Source: Didymodactylos carnosus
Taxonomy: Eukaryota > Rotifera > Eurotatoria > Philodinida > Philodinidae
Direction of reading: 5' to 3'
Assembly: GCA_905250885.1 (NCBI GenBank)
Contig: CAJNOQ010001554.1
Location: 1-30,435, forward strand
DNA length: 30,435 nt
Shown: positions 29,504 to 30,435 of the stretch, in pieces
Position numbering within the stretch: the stretch's first letter is position 1
How the letters are laid out: every line of letters begins with the position of its first letter
Notes under the pieces: generated by a model
What the model saw: the letters and a program-made list of their open reading frames with translations, nothing else
Databases searched by the model: none
Told to the model about the DNA's origin: nothing
Program-made: the position numbers and the translations under genes

Positions 29504-29775
29504 GCTAGTTTCGCTTGAAGCAAGCATTTTGAAGCAAAACTTTGGATACAAAAAGTTGTTCAGAATCGAATTCCGGAGTCCCTCACGAGAGCGTTTTTTA
29601 AAATTTTCTGTTTTGGGCTTTTAAATTAAATTTTACAGTTTTTAAAATTTTAAAATTTCATATTTTTCAATTTAAAAAGCAAAAAAAGCTCTCGTGAGCG
29701 ACTCCGGAATTCGATTCTGAACAACTTTTGTATCCAGAGTTTTGTTTCAAAATGCTTGCTTCGAGCGAAACTAGC
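29504..29775. repeat. Long hairpin: 88-bp inverted repeat around a 95-nt AT-rich loop
   Basis: The arm 29504-29592 pairs with 29688-29775 with about five mismatches and one 1-nt indel. The loop 29593-29687 is nearly all A/T, with runs of T and A and AAAATTTT blocks. The arms are bounded by GCTAGTTTCGC outside and CTCACGAGAGC inside. Confidence 0.85.
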
Positions 29776-30043
29776 TGTAAGGCCTTTTCAAAATACTTTT
29801 AGCCCTAAAATTTCCTCGGGAAGGTGAAAGTTAAATTTCTCCGTCAAACTTCATTTGAGAACGATGTAAAGTTTTTTTCCTTATAGAAGTCAATGTTCTC
29901 TATCGACCTACGTCAGAATCAACTCCTCATATCAAAAGCTGAAGTTTTTATTGAAATTTTAAAAATAGGGCAGAAAACCCGAAAAAAACTTCAAAATTTT
30001 TTTATCAAAAACTACAAATCCGGGAACTGAAAGCTTTGTGGAT

Positions 30044-30075
30044 ACGTATACTCCGAAGTGTCCTCTACAAACTGG
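30044..30075 (+). repeat. Internal direct repeat, copy 2
   Basis: Partner of 29392-29423; it differs at three early positions and is identical over the 22-base core ending ACAAACTGG. Confidence 0.8.
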
Positions 30076-30252
30076 TAAAAAAAGACGGGTGGGGGAAAGA
30101 ACTATGATCAATTAGCAAAAAACTTTAAGTTATTCTAAGTGTGAAAGTATTCGCACTTATATTTAAACAAGAGTGTAAAATAAAACAATGATTCAAGAAT
30201 TTCCAAGATCTTGGTACAAGAAGTCAAGAAATTACAAGTCAAATTAGTCTGA

Positions 30253-30310
30253 TACTTTTCCAGTCCCAGTCTGTGATGAGTTAAAATTTTCCAGTCCCAG
30301 CCCGCTAACG
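30253..30310 (-). repeat. Right arm of the outer inverted repeat
   Basis: Its reverse complement equals 29049-29106 apart from one A/G difference. Downstream, 30311-30435 shows nothing recognisable. Confidence 0.85.
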
Positions 30311-30435
30311 AGGAAAGGACACTAACTGGCAAATCGCTTTTGGCCTAAAACTAAGTGGAAAATAGGTTATCGACTATGCTGATTCCGAATATGACAATGA
30401 TTTGGGCTGATAGGCCTTTGGAGATCGGGTCCCTG

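Larger units (their letters stand above)
29049..30310. mobile_element. Candidate non-autonomous element with 58-bp terminal inverted repeats
   Basis: Bases 29049-29106 and the reverse complement of 30253-30310 match over 58 bp with one mismatch. Each arm contains CTGGGACTGGAAAA twice, about 31 bp apart. Between the arms lie a long inner inverted repeat (29504-29592 / 29688-29775) and direct repeats (29392-29423 / 30044-30075). There is no open reading frame of useful size, so any transposition would need enzymes from elsewhere. I could not identify a clear target-site duplication, and the true ends may lie outside the matching arms. Confidence 0.6.

Noticed and set aside
29582..29700. Rho-independent-type terminator at the hairpin
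   Set aside because: This is eukaryotic DNA and the hairpin is 88 bp with a long A/T loop, unlike a bacterial terminator.

Overview
The window is AT-rich metazoan nuclear DNA using the standard code, with many very short introns (mostly about 50-90 nt, GT...AG with T-rich acceptors). A small, compact invertebrate genome is indicated. I favour a rotifer, probably bdelloid, from the AT content, the roughly 55-60 nt introns and the neighbouring LURP-one-like gene. That placement is inference; tardigrade or another small invertebrate is not excluded.

Positions 1-24572 (+) are the 3' part of one giant muscle-type gene of the obscurin/UNC-89 family. I could join 42 exons in one continuous frame to a TAG at 24570-24572, giving about 6,581 residues in the window. 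The 5' end (in this family usually SH3-DH-PH) lies upstream. The order is: a PEVK-like pentapeptide repeat (exon 1), a short acidic exon 2, and about 48 tandem Ig domains (exons 3-24) with a few acidic linkers. Then come FN3, Ig, Ig, kinase 1 (PK1), a Ser/Arg/Tyr-rich interkinase linker, Ig, FN3 and kinase 2 (PK2). This C-terminal order is the UNC-89/obscurin signature. The exon structure is lopsided: the 5' Ig array sits in exons up to 4.75 kb, while the 3' half is cut into exons of about 75-300 nt.

Two points stand out in this gene. A single N at 4634, flanked by a repeated 21-mer, breaks the frame inside a 555-bp tandem duplication of two Ig domains; it looks like an assembly join, not a mutation, and copies may be missing. 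Both kinase domains have lost catalytic residues, but different ones: PK1 lacks the DFG Asp and most of the Gly loop; PK2 lacks the HRD Asp, the catalytic-loop Lys and Asn, and the Gly loop.

Positions 24573-30435 are gene-poor. Tandem AATAAA signals follow the stop codon directly. A degraded inverted repeat lies at 25927-26171. A single-exon LURP-one-related (LOR/tubby-like) gene is on the minus strand at 27495-27992. A nested inverted-repeat structure at 29049-30310 (58-bp outer arms, internal direct repeats, an 88-bp inner hairpin) resembles a non-autonomous or foldback element. No tRNA, rRNA, CRISPR or recognisable transposase was seen.
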